A stretch of 64,000 nt of DNA from Lutjanus erythropterus (GCA_020091685.1 CM034595.1:22677564-22741563); one strand, 5' to 3'; counted from the first letter of the stretch, positions 21,801-36,800 are shown. Notes: generated from the sequence alone by a model not told the origin. Numbers and translations are program-made.

Positions 21801-24800
21801 TTCTAAAACCGTACGTGCACTGACAGATCTTGACATAAACTTGGCAAGGTCAAATGTTTTCAGTCTTCAGATCATTACCATTTTTATGAGAACCATGGAA
21901 AATACAAGCTGCTTTAATGGCCGCAGTGCCTACAGTGTGTTGTTTTAATGCCTTAATGATACATTTGGAACATATAGTGAATTGCATTTCTTAATGTCGG
22001 ACTGTCCTTCATCCAAAATGCTTGGCATTGCAGAGGGTGTTAGACAATGCAAGGACAAAGTGTCAAATGTCATTTTATTTTTAATGCAGTGAGGAATTCT
22101 TTCAATTAAAATTAAACCAAATATATTCATGGATAAGATGTTCCAGGACTATTAGCCAAGGCTGTCTCTTCAGAATCAGGACCAGCATTTATAAAACTTT
22201 GCCTGCCCTGGATGGATTATAGTTTGGTATTTTTCTCTTTTTGCTAGTTTTAGTTAAGTTTTTTATTGTTTGAAAATGTTAAGTTTTAGTTAAGTTTTTG
22301 TTTCAGTTTCAGTGTTAGTTTTTTATTATTTTAATATAAGAGGTATTGTCAGGAGTCAGATTGAGAAATAATACATACATAATACATTAAATATACATAT
22401 ACATTAAATAGCTTGAAATCTTATTTAATATAAAATCTATGGTTGAAGTGAGCTGTTTCCACCAGGCCCCTCCTCCAGAGACTTGAGGAAGATCAGGCAG
22501 GCTGCAAGAACACAGAGTCCTACATTGTAAGTTTATAACTGTCAGTTGTCTGTTAATGTAAAGTTCAGCCTGTTATCCTGCAAACAGAAGCCCACTGCTC
22601 CAAAAATACACACTCTGGATTTAAAGCTCAGTGACCACCTGTCCCACTGTCTGCCAGATTCCATTAACATAAAGCTTAATTTAACTGTTATTTTAACTGT
22701 TATAAAAATCTACTCCTTCTTAAAGATTATTGATCGATTTCTCATGGCTTATAAACAGACACTCACACATTCAGCATTAATTTAATTAACTCTAATTAGT
22801 GTGAAATGGGCAAAGAGTTATGGGCTGGAATAGGCATTTCAAAGGACACCGCAATTGTAATATTGTAGTATAATATTTCAACTTAGTATGTTTCCTTAAT
22901 CTCTGACGAATATTATGGCTTTTTGAGATTTATTACAGTAAATATATTACATATTTCTCCTTTAAGAAGGTCAGTATTACAATACAAATGCAACACTTTT
23001 TGAAGGCCATTATATATACTATTTGTAGACATTCCAATCTCAATAAACGTGCACCAGCAAATCGACAAAGACTAAAAATGTAAATGACTAAAAACGGCAT
23101 TTCCTACATACTTTTAAAAGTATGTCTTAGTCTTACTTATCTAAGTAAACAATATCCTTTCAGTTAGTTGTAGTTTTTTCTAAAGTCCAGTTTTTATTTT
23201 TATTTCAGTCAACTGAAATGTTTTGTACACACCTAATTTTAGTTTTTAGTTTAGTTTTAGTTAACTATAATAATTATATATTTATTATAATTATATTATT
23301 TATTATTATTTTACTGCTGTGAGCAATATTTTCAAACTTTCAATTAAAATGAAACCAAATATATTCAGGCATAAGATGTTCCAGGACTATTAGCCAGGCT
23401 GTCTGTTCACCATCAGGACCAGCTTTTATAAGAAAACTTCGTCCACACCTGGAGCATGTTGCGGCCATGTGATGGCAGCTTGGCAGTGAAGGACGGCGTG
23501 GGACATAGTTTTCAAAAGACAGTCCTGAGCATCATTTATAAAGGCCACTTTATGGCCTCTTCATGACCCTTTCCCTCCATGGCAGGAGTCCGACGCTGAC
23601 CTGTAGCTGACCAACCTCAAAGGGAAAAAATTACCTTTGAGACGGTTGCCAGGAAACTACTTGGCATTATAGCAGCAGCGAGGGAAAATTGACTTTCTGT
23701 GAATTTGAAGCATCATTTCAGCTATACTTCTATACTAAACCACTAATAGCTGCCTTCAAAACTGCAACTAAAGTGCTGCCTTGTTTTAGTCATGGTACCT
23801 ATACAGTGGCTTCCAGCTATATGAGAGGTTTTAATGTGCAGTGTAGTTAATGTCTTATTGAACTTGTGGCTGTCTAAAAGCTTCATCTCTGCAGGGACTG
23901 TGATTTGCTTACATGTGAAGAAGAGTGCATTGGAGGGTGCGGTGAGGTCTGGTGTGGGTGTCCGGGATGGAGGTGGGGATTGTGGGAGTTGTGATGGGGG
24001 TTGTGCCCCTGCGGGTGGTGGTGTCCGCTCTGGCCGTGGCCCTGGCTGTGGTGGTGGTGGCCGTGGTGCTGGTACGCGTGGGGAGGGGCTTGCAGGTGCT
24101 GGTGCGGGTGCGAGTGCATGTGATGGTGGCCGCCTTGCTCCTGCCGCGATGACATCATCTCCATCATATGGCCCATGGAGTTCATGTTGCCGTTGGCGAT
24201 GGCACCCGGGTGGTGTGAAAGTGCAGCCTTCAGCCTCTGAAGAAACAAAATGGACACCAAACACAATGTTGAACACATTTTTCTATTAGAGATGAAATGG
24301 CATGAAAATTTCATGTCACGATTATAGTGACCAAAATTATCACCGATTGAACTTTCACATTTAGATTTCTCCTGGTTTTGCGACAGTGTCATAAACAACA
24401 GCCAAACTAAGAAACTACATCCAAATTTCTCATTTGAGGGCCAGAAAAAAAAGCCACATGCAGAACTTGCATAGAAGAAAGTCCTGTGTTGTACCAGCTC
24501 ATCCACCACATTTCCATGTGTCTTTGTGGCTCTTATAATGCACAACTAAAAAAAATAAGTGATCAATTACAATGAAAATACAATCAAAATGAGTAATTAA
24601 ATGTGTGTTTTGTAATACCTTGATACTGTATCTGCATTTTAGCTGGTTGAAAAGATGGCCACAAGTTATCTAAGATGTTAAGACCAAATATAAACCAGTT
24701 TTCAACTAGAGATAATCAATTTGTGGTTGGTGGTCACTGGGAAGCTGGCAATGGCCAAAGAGAAACGCACTGTTGCATTGAATAATTTACTTTCAAACAT

Positions 24801-27800
24801 CTGTGATAATGTTAGCACACAACTCAACAAAACATACAACATGTCTTTTTTAGACATTGTAATGCAAAAACGTTAACTATATTATAGTTAAAAAATTGTT
24901 GAAAACGTTCAAAAAGTGCTGATACACAAAATGAAATCATTTCATTAAATTTTACATTGAAAACCTCACAGTGTTGTCAATGTCAGTGTTTTCATCGATG
25001 CAAAACAAACACTCCACACTGTGCCTACATCTGGGAGACGGTTACTACCTGTTGGCTGATGCTGGACACTATTTACCATGAGTTTTTCAAACTGCAGTTA
25101 TCAAACACGGTTTTAACAATAAATAAAATCTGAAACAGTAATAATAATCATCTGGGATTTTATTGCAGTTTACTGTGAAACTGATTATTGTTTCATCTCT
25201 TTATTCTATGATATTTTTTTTTTAAGTTTGTTCATTCTCTCATCTCATAAGTGTGCTGATTACTAACAGTTACAGAGCAGCTTCATGTGCCGACCAGGAG
25301 ATGATGAATGGCTCCATAAATCCATACGTCAGGAGAACAAATCAAAGCCACTTAGACTGTCCTCTGTCTCTCCTTCAGTCTTGTCATTCTCCTGCTTTAC
25401 CTTCCATGATTACTGTCCCACCAGACCCTCCTCTTCATATTCCTAATAGCCGCTCTCTCCTCCACGCACGTGTGTGTGCGTGTCTGGATGTCTGCCTGTG
25501 GGATGAGCTTGCTAGCAAGGTGTGAGCCTCAGACTGCTCCCTTGCTGTTGATCCAGCAGGAGGTTTGTTGCTTTAACCGTGTGGTCTACTTAGCCCTGAC
25601 TGGGCCGATGTCTCTGAGCGACCTGGGAGGGAGACCAGAGAGAGGCTCTCTCAAGGTGCGCCTGTGTCCCTGGTGTTTACTGAACGCACCTCCTCTCAAG
25701 AGTCTGTTTTTCTGGGCATCACATAAAGACAACCACACAACCAGGAAAAAATCCTAATGCAAATATACAAGTGCCAAATTATGTCTTCAGGCTTCATCCG
25801 TTGTACACAAACCCAGACAAAATAAAAAAAAAAAAAATCATGTCTGAACCAACTTATTTACATTTTGAACTGCTTTAACAAAAACAAGTTGAGAGAGTGT
25901 TGAGACATTTGACCTTTGATGCACGTTTTTTGACCAAGTGCACAGCTGATGTGAATAAATACTCACAATAAATAATAATAGAGACCTTTTTGGGAGGAGG
26001 TTAAAAAAGCAACAGAAAAGATAATCTCAGAAGAAATTCTGACTGATGTTAGTTTTTTATTTTAGGCCTATACCCAAAAAACCACAAATATGCCAAAAGT
26101 GAACCAATAATGATAGGTATGTCTCACGCATGCCAAAAGAGTGATCGCAATGTTTTGGAAACACATAAGTGTTACATATTGGATTAGGAAAAGGTTCTGC
26201 AATCTTTATTATCAAAACAGCCATTTTTGGCCAAAAAAGAAAAAGAAAAATCTGTCAAGAGCTGCAACTTTTAAATGATCTATTTTCCTAGGAGGGTATC
26301 CTTTTTTTGGATTTGGCATTTAACCACTGGCCAAAATTTAGAGGACAAACTGCTGGGCCGCATACACAGGCCATGACGCAAATTTTAGTTGAAGAAATGT
26401 TAAAACAGTTTATTTTTATTTGGTTGTTCGTTTTTGGTGTTCATCATTTTATATCAAATCCACAGGGAGCCACTGGAGATAAACAAAAGAGCCACATGTG
26501 GCTCCGGAGCCACACGTGGTCATTAACAATATTAATAACTTTTTAACTTTTTCTTAGAAAAAATATATAGGAATGGGGAAATAAGGTGTGTTCGAAAAGG
26601 CCTGGGGACCATTTATTGTTTTTTCTAAAAATGATGGCTCTATAAGATGACAAAGAAGAGTTCCACCTGATGAAACTTTGAAAATATGGTTAATCTGAAA
26701 GACTTGCCTTGAACATGCTTGTAGGATCTCTGTATGTGAAAAAGACAGCTTTGAGGCGACAGCTCACCCCAAATCAAAACTACATATTTTTCTCTTCCCT
26801 GTAGTGCTATTTATGCATCTAGATAGTTTTGGTTTGAATCTCCGGGTTTTGGAGATATCATCAGTAGAGATGTCTGCCTTCTCTCCAATATAATCGAACT
26901 GGACGGCGCTTAGCTTGTGGTTCTTAAAGAAAACTCAAGAGCAATGACTCTTTCCAGAAATCATGACCTTGTTATTCAAAATAATCCACAGACCTTGTTG
27001 TGAGCAGTTTCATAGAGAAACTACTTTTTTTTTGTTCCAGTAGATTCTATTATAAAAAGAAAGAAAGGTCAGACATGAAACTGGTGAAGCTAAGTGTCAT
27101 CCCAGTCCATTATATTGGAGAGTAGGCAGAAATCTCAATGGACGGTATCTCCATAACTCAACAACTCACACCAAAACAATCTAGGTGGCTAAATAGCACT
27201 ACAGGTAAGAGGAGAAATATGTTATTTTAATTTTGGGGTGAACGATCCCTACTAACTTAACTTAAATTTAAAAAAAAGTCTAGTTTTAGAGCTTGTCAAA
27301 AACTTCTCTACTAAAAGTGATACTTTTAGCAAAACAAACTGAAAACAAAGGCATTCATTTCATTTCAAGGCTACTGTTATGAATTCCACAAAGTTTTCTA
27401 TTCTCTTTCCCAGTGCTGTCTTTCCTCCCTCTGCTCCCTTCCCCCTTCTCCCAGCTGCTGTCAGCAAGTCCACGCCGTGTCCAGGGCTCCATATCTTTTA
27501 ACAACCTTCACATTCATGATTCCCATAGGGAATGGCATCCAGCTGGTCTGGATCACTATGCTAGGACACGACTGGAGCACAACATTGGCCCTCCACTCCT
27601 CTCTCACACACACTGTCCGTGAGTGGAAAGCTTTTTACCAGCAGGGAGGAGACATAGTCAAATAAATCATTTTGGAAGAGGAACAGTCAAAAAAGAGCAT
27701 GCCCCTCTGGTTTGTATTATATTTACAAATTACCGAATAACCAGTACACATTCTCTACTCAAGTATAAGTACAGATACTTGTATAAAAAGGGATTAGTAA

Positions 27801-30800
27801 ATGTAGAAGTACTGATTCAACTTCTTTACTCAATAAAAGCAAAAAGTACAGGCTCTGAAATGTACTCAACCATGAAAAGATAATTGAACCTCACCTTTTC
27901 TCTGCAATTGTTCGTCTTAATACACCTTTCCCAAAGTTTTTCATCTTATTACAACATTTACCTTGTTTTTCATCTTGCTACATCTTTAGCGTCTTGTTGT
28001 GTCTTTATTCTTTGTTACATCTTACTTCTTGTTATATCTTTTACATCTTTTTACCTCTTCTTTTATCTTGTTATGTCTTTTACTTCATGTTACCTCTTTC
28101 ATGTCTTGTTACATCTTTTAAGTTGTGTTACTTCTTTCATATCCTGTTACATTTTTTTTCTCTTGTTGTCTTGTTGCTTCTTTTTTGTCTTATTACACTT
28201 TTTACATCTTATCATTGTTTATTTTGTCCTCTTAGATCTTTTTTGTGCTTTTATGTCTTTTACATCTTGTTACGTCTGTTGAGCTTGATGTACACTGATG
28301 GATACACCAAGGATTCATCTTTTCTGTTTGTTACTGGCCCATCGATTTAGGTTGTTTAGTTTTGATGTTGAGAGTGTGGTACTAAATAAATGATGCTAAA
28401 TAACAATAATTAACAATTCCCCCCCAAATTCCTCAAAACTTAGGTAATGGTCCTGTTTCTAAAATGTAAAGAGTAGAAAGTACAGATACTTGTGATAAAA
28501 TGTAGTGAGTAAAAAAAAAGTAAGAAAATAAAAAAATAAAAAAATAATCAAGTGAAGTACAGATACCTGAAACTCTACTTAAATACTGTAACCAAGTATT
28601 TGTACTTTGTTGCTTCCCACCTGTGCAAATAAAATATATGTGTTGTGAATGGATTTACCAGTAGTCTAGTTGTCTTTCCATACACAGCATGTGTGATACA
28701 CATGAAACCAGCACAGTGGAATTATGACCTTGCCAAGCCTGTTTTGGCTGAGTGTAGTTTCTGCTCGTCAAACCAGGGGATGCCTGACATAGTGAAGCAG
28801 TGCTACACTTCTGGAGCTACATGGCTTTGTTTTTATTATGTTATTTTTAATGTTCATCTCCATCTGCTCACACCCTAACCCCTGCTAACCGCCTTCACCA
28901 CAGCCTCAACAGCAGCACAGCTCTCAGGGGCCACAGCCCTTCTTCTTGGTGAGCGGTGAGACAAGGGTTAAAATACCACAGAGTCTACACTAACACACAG
29001 CGGACGGACGCAGGCCTGCAGCTGTCCACAGCATCACAGTCATACTGAGACTTATGGTAATATATTGTTAGTATCAACAGTATAAGTTACAGTTTGCACA
29101 TGCTCCTAGTATTTATACTTGATATCTATCTGGACATGTAGAAATAACAAACAGCTAGCTGACATGCAACTAAAACAGAAAATAGATTTAAACAAGCTCA
29201 CAGATATCAATCATGGTCCCCAGTGTTGACAAGGACATCTTCCGTGTATCATGAATTCTGCAGCTGACAGTCCTGACTAAACACCCTCCCCTCAGCATTC
29301 AGCTTGTCAGTCAGTCCGACAGAGGTGAGGCCCACCCCTCTTGTGAAAGAGAAAACCAATCAGGGTTTGACAATCTCTTGTCACTTAGTCACAGAACAGG
29401 CAATCACCTGAATGAGCAGAAGCCAGAGGAATCTGCAGGTTGCCTGTCAACCTCTGAACAGAGATTTTAAAGGTAGTAAAAATGTCTTTGTGTGGGTAAG
29501 ATGACTCCCTGCCAACCAGGCGCCGGGGGAGAAGGACAGAGAGGGTAAAATAGGAGGTGAAGAGGGACAGTGAGAGAGAAGGAGAAAGACCAGGGGTGGA
29601 GGGAGATTAGATGGCTTCGAGTGTCTCCTCCCCACACACCATCAGCCCAAGACAGCGAGTGCTCATTTATCAGTGTCTCTGAGAGCTTTCCAGCTGGCAG
29701 TGCGGCGCTATCTGTTTATTAATTGAATTAGCCTGCATCCGAAGAGGCCCGAGAGTGTCAGAGTACACAGGCAGGTCACAGAGCTGAGGGGCCACACTGA
29801 AAGCGTCAGTGGTGACAGTTATAAACAGGATAGAGACAAAACAAAAGTACTGCATGTAATGACAGCAATGATATCCAACCCTTTTTCCTTAAGTGACCCC
29901 TTTTCTGTCATTGAATAAACTGACGAGCCAATAATTGAGGGAAGTTTGTGTAAACCGAGCAATTTGGATGACTTTTGTGCAGGTTTCCTGTCAATACTGT
30001 ATCAGCTGATATTTATAGGAACTTTTTATATAATTCTCTGTCTGTAGTATGTATTTTTTTTTATTTGTAACAGTCACACATACTTGATAGGCTTCTTTTT
30101 TTTCCAAATTCAATAATTTCTTCTTCCCTGATGCTTGGTTCTGGTTCTGTGAGTTCTTTGGTTGTTTTCACTGTATACATCTCTACCAGACAGTCAAGGG
30201 TAAGCTTGTTTTCAAGTCTTCACTGTGCACTTATCCTCTGAAAAGTTTATATCTTAAATAATTATTGGAACTTTAAAAATAACAATTCCATGTAGTTTTC
30301 TTCACAAAAAAATGAATGACATGCTGAATTACACACCCACTGTATTTTTCTTTTTTTTATATATATTTTCTTACCTCCCTTAAAATCAAGAAGGCCCCAA
30401 AAGGCTTAATGACTGGTTGCTGGGACCCCCAGGTTAGGAACCAGAGGGGGTCATACACTGACACACACAGTGAGGATCACTCCAGTGCCACCAAACAAAA
30501 CTGGATGCAACACGTAATACTTATATTGTTGAACCAAGAAAGCAAAACTGAAGCAAAAATTATTTCACATAGCAACCAGCTGCAAGAGATAACATACAGT
30601 GAGAAAATACAACAGATCACTGAACTAACACACTCAACTTAAACAGCAAAGTTAAACGAAGCAGCCATGGCTCACATTGTGTCAAAAGAGAGAACCCTTA
30701 CCGTGATATGAACTTATTCCTGAAGCTATCTCTGCACACGTTCTTGCTACTGCTCCATCTGGAGTTGAGACTTCAGCTCAGCCAAAACTTAAGTCTTTGT

Positions 30801-33800
30801 ATCCAGAACCACAGTGACGCAACTACAGGACGTTAGCAGAGCGATGATGAGCAGGCTGTGATTCTTAAACACCTTCATCAGCTCCCTAATGACTCTTTAA
30901 CACATGGTTGTATTTCCCCAGACTGTGCTAAGCACAAGAACTTAACCACCACGTGCATTTCACTCTAATAACACACACACATACATATACATTTCTCCTG
31001 CAGAAACATGGCCGCTACAGAAAACAGTCATTAAAGCAGTGCAGGTGTTAGCCTGTGGCTCTCACAGTCTGTCCTACCACTGTCTGCCCGGCTGTTGTTG
31101 GAAAATGAGAAAACACAGCAAAGACACAACAGGATGATGAGTAGTCCATGACACCATAAAGGCTAGGGCTGTCACAGTTCTCCAAATCCATCCATTTGAT
31201 TTGATTTTCATGTTTCACTGTTAGACCACTGAGTCTTCATTTGTAATGCCCGTTCATTTACATTTTCAAATTCTTCTTTAGAAAGATAATCTTTATGTTA
31301 TTAAGTGTGACATAAGAGCCAGTAAGCCACAATGTGTTGTCTTTGAAGGATTATTTTTTCTTCAGAGATGTGTCAGATGCACAAGTGGGGTGGAAAGAAA
31401 AAATATATATACTGGGAGAATTCTGCCTTTGGTTTTGATTATTTAAAGTTAATTTCAATCGATTTTTGATTAAATATTTAAATTGTGACTACAGCCTGAC
31501 CAATAGATTGCTTGTCTTTGTCGTATTTATAGTTGATCTTTTTTACTATATTGGATTTTTTTTTACTAATATCAGTATCAGCATCCCTAATAGACATGTC
31601 AGTTTCTACCAGGATAAATCTATAAACTAGGAACATATATATATATATATACATATATATATACACATATATATATGTGTGTGTGTGTGTAATCATGTGC
31701 ATTTGACACTGCATTTAATGCATTCTGTAAGTGTACTTAAAGTAGTAAGCCTATTGATTTTCTATTGTTAAAACACACAATCCCTGATTCAGCCATCTTT
31801 TGCCCGGAGGCGAGCTGTCTCCTCTCAGACCTTTGCCCCCTGACCTCTCCACTCCCACTCCTTTTTTAGGCCTCTCTCATTTATGTGGTCTCAGGGATAC
31901 CAGGTGATCACCCATTAATGATATTTATTAATGGCTGCTTCCTCTCTGACACGGGGGGCTTTGAGTGATGTCCCTGTGAGTGCTCTGGGCACATCCTGAG
32001 AACACACTCAGGTTTCTGCTCGCCAGATGACTTCATATCTATTAACCCTGGGCGGAGGAAGCGAGAGCATGGAGCAGGTACAAAGGGAGGAGACCACGCC
32101 CGCCTCACGATGGGTAAATCAAACCCACTGAGGTCAGGGTGAGCACTTTTATTCCCCTTAAAAGTGGAGCAGTGTACTATCAGGGGACCTGTGGCCCTCT
32201 GGCGCCTCACAGCAGGTTAGAAAGATTTAACCAGTCTGTGTGGAGTCATAGTTTAAGTGCAAAAAGATCACAGTTTTCAAATGGAGATCTCCTGCTTCAC
32301 ATTAAAGAGTCCACTGAGGAACATTAAAGCTTTTGTCTGTCTGTCAGCCTTTTGTTATCACTATATTAGCACAGTGATCATGTATAAGCACACAGCTTTT
32401 CTAATTAGCAGTGGGAATCTCTTGACACCTCACGATGCGATTTGATTCTGATTCAGAGGGCAGTAATGTGATTATAAAACGATTGATGCATCAAAATGTT
32501 TATTTCTATACATGATTTATTTTTTCACACTGTCACACACTTTCACAAACTACAGAGCCCCCAAGGGTCATAGCGAGATTTTTTCTGAGCTTTTTTTCTT
32601 TTATGACTAGTTTTGCATTTGTTTTTTTTGCATTCCCTTCCAATATGTTTTCTGTTCTTGTGCCATAAATTCCATGTTAGTTTGCAATACTTTTGCGTTA
32701 CCTCACAATACTTTACTTACTAACCGTTCATAAATTAAACCAATAGCATCCTGCTAAATGTTGTAGCCTACTGCTTTCTTCTATCTAAAGATATGTGTAA
32801 TGATCCATAATTACTTTAGTTAGACACAAGTTGCATACAGTGTGGCTTTTGTTCAAGTCCTTTTTCCTTTCAACTTCATAGAACCCAAAATGTTTCCATA
32901 TGCTAGCTTTTAAGCCAGGGGGTTCCTGTCAGATTTTTGCTCACGCTCAGCCATCCTCAACAAAACTCAAGAAGCAGCCTCCTTAGGAAAGTAAAAATAA
33001 TGCTCATTTTTACATCTGTTACGTTTTGCCACCCAACCAATCAGCCATTAGGAACGTGCAGCCCTTTCTTTGAATTATTGGTCAATTTTAAGTCCATCAA
33101 TAAATTCTGTCTTGCTCCCATAAAAATGCATAAAATCTTTATTATTTATACGTATGTTTTGGCATTGTGTTATGTTGAAAAGTTTGTTGGAAATAAAAAA
33201 GATGCTGAGAAAAATAAAACAAACAAAAATAGAGAGAGAGAAGAGGATTGTGTTCAAATGTCCAATTACTGAAATCTGCATTGATTCATACTGAAGAGAA
33301 AATCGCAATACATCTATGAATCGATTTTCCCCCCACCCCTATTTCTAGTTGCATAATATATCATAGCTATAATTTTCCTGGCAGTATTGTTGCAGGCCTC
33401 GGCCCCCTAACTCGCACTCTAAACCCGACATGGGTTCACCATCTGCAGTTGAAAGCAGGAGTTTGGCTCTGCTGCTTTGCCGAGCACTCAGAGGATCTAA
33501 TTCCATTCTCCTCATCTCCACCACCACCACCACTACCCACCAGTGCCTGTCTGCAAAACCCACTCTCTGTGCCCTAAAACTCCACACCCCCATTAGTTCA
33601 ATTTTATTAGATTTCCCTCTCGCCCAGAGAGGCAGTAACATCCCCCACTTCTCTCTCACACACCTCTTCCCTGTGCCTCCACCCCCTCTCCCTCTGCTTG
33701 CCAAGAGCTGGGGACTGTTAAACTGATTTCCTCAGGGAACAGCGAGGCAGACAGTCTGATGGGAGCGCTGGGCTGTAATGTCGCCTCTCTCCTCTCTCAG

Positions 33801-36800
33801 GTTCTGGGCCAAGCTGATCAGAGCCGGGGCCCAAACAGAGCCTCCCTGTGGTTCCAGACGCAGACGGAGGAGATGGACGTATACCGGCTGTTCTGCCAGG
33901 GCCCTGACGCTCTGGTGGTGCTCTGGTGGAGGAACCATGGCAGTATGGGCGCAGCGAGACACACGCCCACTGAGGAGCATGCTCCAAAGCATGCGCTCAT
34001 ACTCTTGGCAGCTTCTCCACCCTGTCAAGTTAATGGATGGGCCTCTGACTCCGGTCTGTATATCCCCACTGTTCCCTCTATTGTAAAGCCTTGCTCGAGT
34101 GCAGCCTACATGATTATCACTACACCCACTGCCACAATCTTGAATACAGAGAGTGCCTCAGAGTGAGAGAGACAGACAGAGCATGTATACACTAATAAAC
34201 ACGAACATATGTCTTCATTTGTGGCATCAAAAGCAGCAGGCAAATTATGTGTCATCATGTTCATAAAATTAACTTGAAAAGTGATGACTTGAATTGAGCA
34301 TAATGTCAAGGATGCTTAAAATAACAGAGCTCAAATGTTTTGGCTGTATTTTGGCTGAAACAGGATAGTTTGGATTATTTGATGAGGTATTTATCTATCG
34401 TCAGTACATTACCACAGTAGATGCCGGTCAACATACCCCCAGTTTAGAGAAACAAAGAGGGCATCATCAGGGAAGCTAAGCAATGAACTGCTGTGAACTG
34501 AATCAGCAACAAAAGGTATTTTAGCCACTTAAATGAGGTCCACCTAAAAAAATCACCATCAGTTTAAGGGCACGCTATATTTAGGATATTTTCACTGCTT
34601 TACTTTGCTGTCAGACAGCCTTTTCTGAAGGGAAACTGCCACTACAGAAGCCAGATTGCTCTCTCCAAACCAGCAAAACTACATAGTTCCTTGCAGAATA
34701 CAGGAGTTGCTGGTCTACCATTGCCTCGTACTACTAGTTGGTTAGTTAGTTAGTGTTATTGTGTGACTTACATGTTTTAAAAGGATAGTTCCTATTCACC
34801 AAAATCAAACAATAACACAAACAACCTAACCTATTGAGGCAGCTTTAGACCAGCAACTCCCATGTTCTCCAAGATAAAATTACTGTTTTTGCCAAAGGAG
34901 CTGCATTGGTCAAATTCCCTGCTTCACAGTGTTCATATGTAAACTGTAATCAGTGATCCTATTTGTGTTTGGATTTTTCATTCAGACTTTGCCCAGAGAT
35001 AATAAATGTATCAACACATTCAAGATATTTATATCAATATTTGGATTAGGAACACAAACGGGCATGAGTCTTTCTAACAGTCTCCAATATGTCAAAATGA
35101 CTAAGCAGCAATCTATTCAGCTGTCAAAGGAAATAAATATAAACACAAGATGGCTGTTAAGTTTGATCACTGCGCTGAGGACAAAACAAGGACATCCAAC
35201 TGTAAGCATCAACTGGTTTGAGAGATGAGACAGTGACCTAACTGGTCAATACTGACTCCACTTTATCAGACTGAAAATCTCTGACCCCACAATCTTTTTC
35301 CAATCACCCCTCCGGTGTCTGAGCGGTTATTTTGGAGTGTCTCTTTCGCTGCTCAGGCTCCAGGGGGGCTCATGGTGGCTGGACCAGTCCAGTCTGGCCC
35401 GTGTGGGGATGGCAGCTGGTTTACCCAAGCTTGGCTCTACCGGAGCCCCGTCCCATTCACGGGCCCTGAACCATGACCAAATGGCCTTCGCATACACCTC
35501 CCATCAGCACAGCTAAAACAACACGCAGTCATCCAAAGACAAACAGATGCGACACTCTGCGCCACAACTGCCACCCTCGTCCATAACCCCACCCGCACAC
35601 GGTCACAAACAGACATGCAGACGGTTGGGCAGACAAGCACTCACACATGTAACCACTCAGATATAAATGTGCCAGTATACAAAGTCCTTTAAAGACCTTG
35701 CTGTATATTAGCTTTACAGTATCAACTGATTTTTCGTATTATCAACTTTCAAATGACAGAATCTAGCTACTTGCTTAGGTTTTATCTAAATTCATTTTAG
35801 CCAAAAAGTTCTCACAGAAGCCAGACTTAAATCGCATTACATGGATTATGGCTAGGAGTTAGGGTTAGGTGCATCAAGGCATTTTCTTTCTGATTGATGC
35901 AGTGATAAACCTGGTCAAGATGTTGCTCTGAATGGGTCAAGACCCTATTCTTGACATGGAGTTAAAGGGATAGTTTGGATTATTCGAAGTGGGGTTGTTG
36001 TTATGAGGTGGTTGGGATGTCTATCAGTAAGAGTCGAGGTGTTGGAAGCCAATCAGTGAACTGCTGTGGGAAGAGTCAGCAGCAAAACATATTTTAGGCA
36101 CCTAAAAAATGGTCCACCTAAAAAAATCTATATCAGTATAAGTGTACACTATGTTTAGAATGTTTTCACCGCTTTACCTTGGTCTCAGACGGCTGTTTTC
36201 TGACAGGAAACTACTGTTATATAAACCAAATATCGCCAACCAACCAACCAACCAGACTTTTATTGGTGAAATCAGTCATTTTGCCTCGCAGAACACGGGA
36301 GCTGCTGGTCTACTGCTGCCTCGATCAGTTAGTTTGTGTTATTAAGTGGGTGTTTTTTTAGGTGGTTAAAATATGTTTTTCCTGCTGACCCTGTCCACAG
36401 CAGTACATTGCTTTACTGCTGTGCTGGTATTCCTCTCTGCTTCTCCAAACTGCGGGCCTGTTGACCACCATCTATTGTAAGCAAGACACTGACTATCAAC
36501 ACAACAACTCACACAACACCACTACAACCATAGATTTTACTGTCTGGTTTCTATAGAATTTTTACAGGTTTTTGTTATGGCTTAAAACAATGGCAGTGAC
36601 TTCTAGCCCTTATCACCATAAATTATTCTCTTCCACGTATCATAGTTACCTGAACATGATCATAGGTTGTTGTACTGAGTAACACTAAATAATGTAGAAA
36701 AGAAATCTCATAAATTATATCACATTGCTTACCCTCTGCCAGGCTGACACTGAAATGCAGCAATCTTGCAAATTGTGTTTAGCAAATATATCTGTGCAAG

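Larger units (their letters stand above)
21428..23912 (-). other. creb5: creb5 intron with an internal direct duplication
   Basis: 2.5-kb intron between the His-rich exon and the basic-region exon. It contains a pair of about 115-bp direct repeats (22100-22212 and 23338-23453). AT-rich DNA with runs of agttttagttaagtttt lies between the copies. A 13-bp G run is at 21439-21451. No exon is seen. Confidence 0.7.

Noticed and set aside
23834-24289. Long plus-strand Gly/Val-rich ORFs opposite the His-rich exon
   Set aside because: They are mirror frames of the His codons of creb5 on the minus strand and have no protein likeness.
26465-26520. gagccacatgtggctcc palindrome
   Set aside because: Looks like the end of an old hAT element, but the other end was not found, so it was not listed as a feature.
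27884-28350. Leu/Phe/Cys-rich ORFs resembling membrane proteins
   Set aside because: They arise from the cttgttacatctttt minisatellite inside a transposon-like repeat. The hydrophobicity is a codon effect.
33345-34166. ORFs of 90-135 codons on both strands
   Set aside because: Openness on both strands reflects GC-rich composition. No domain, no paired splice sites and no homology recognised.
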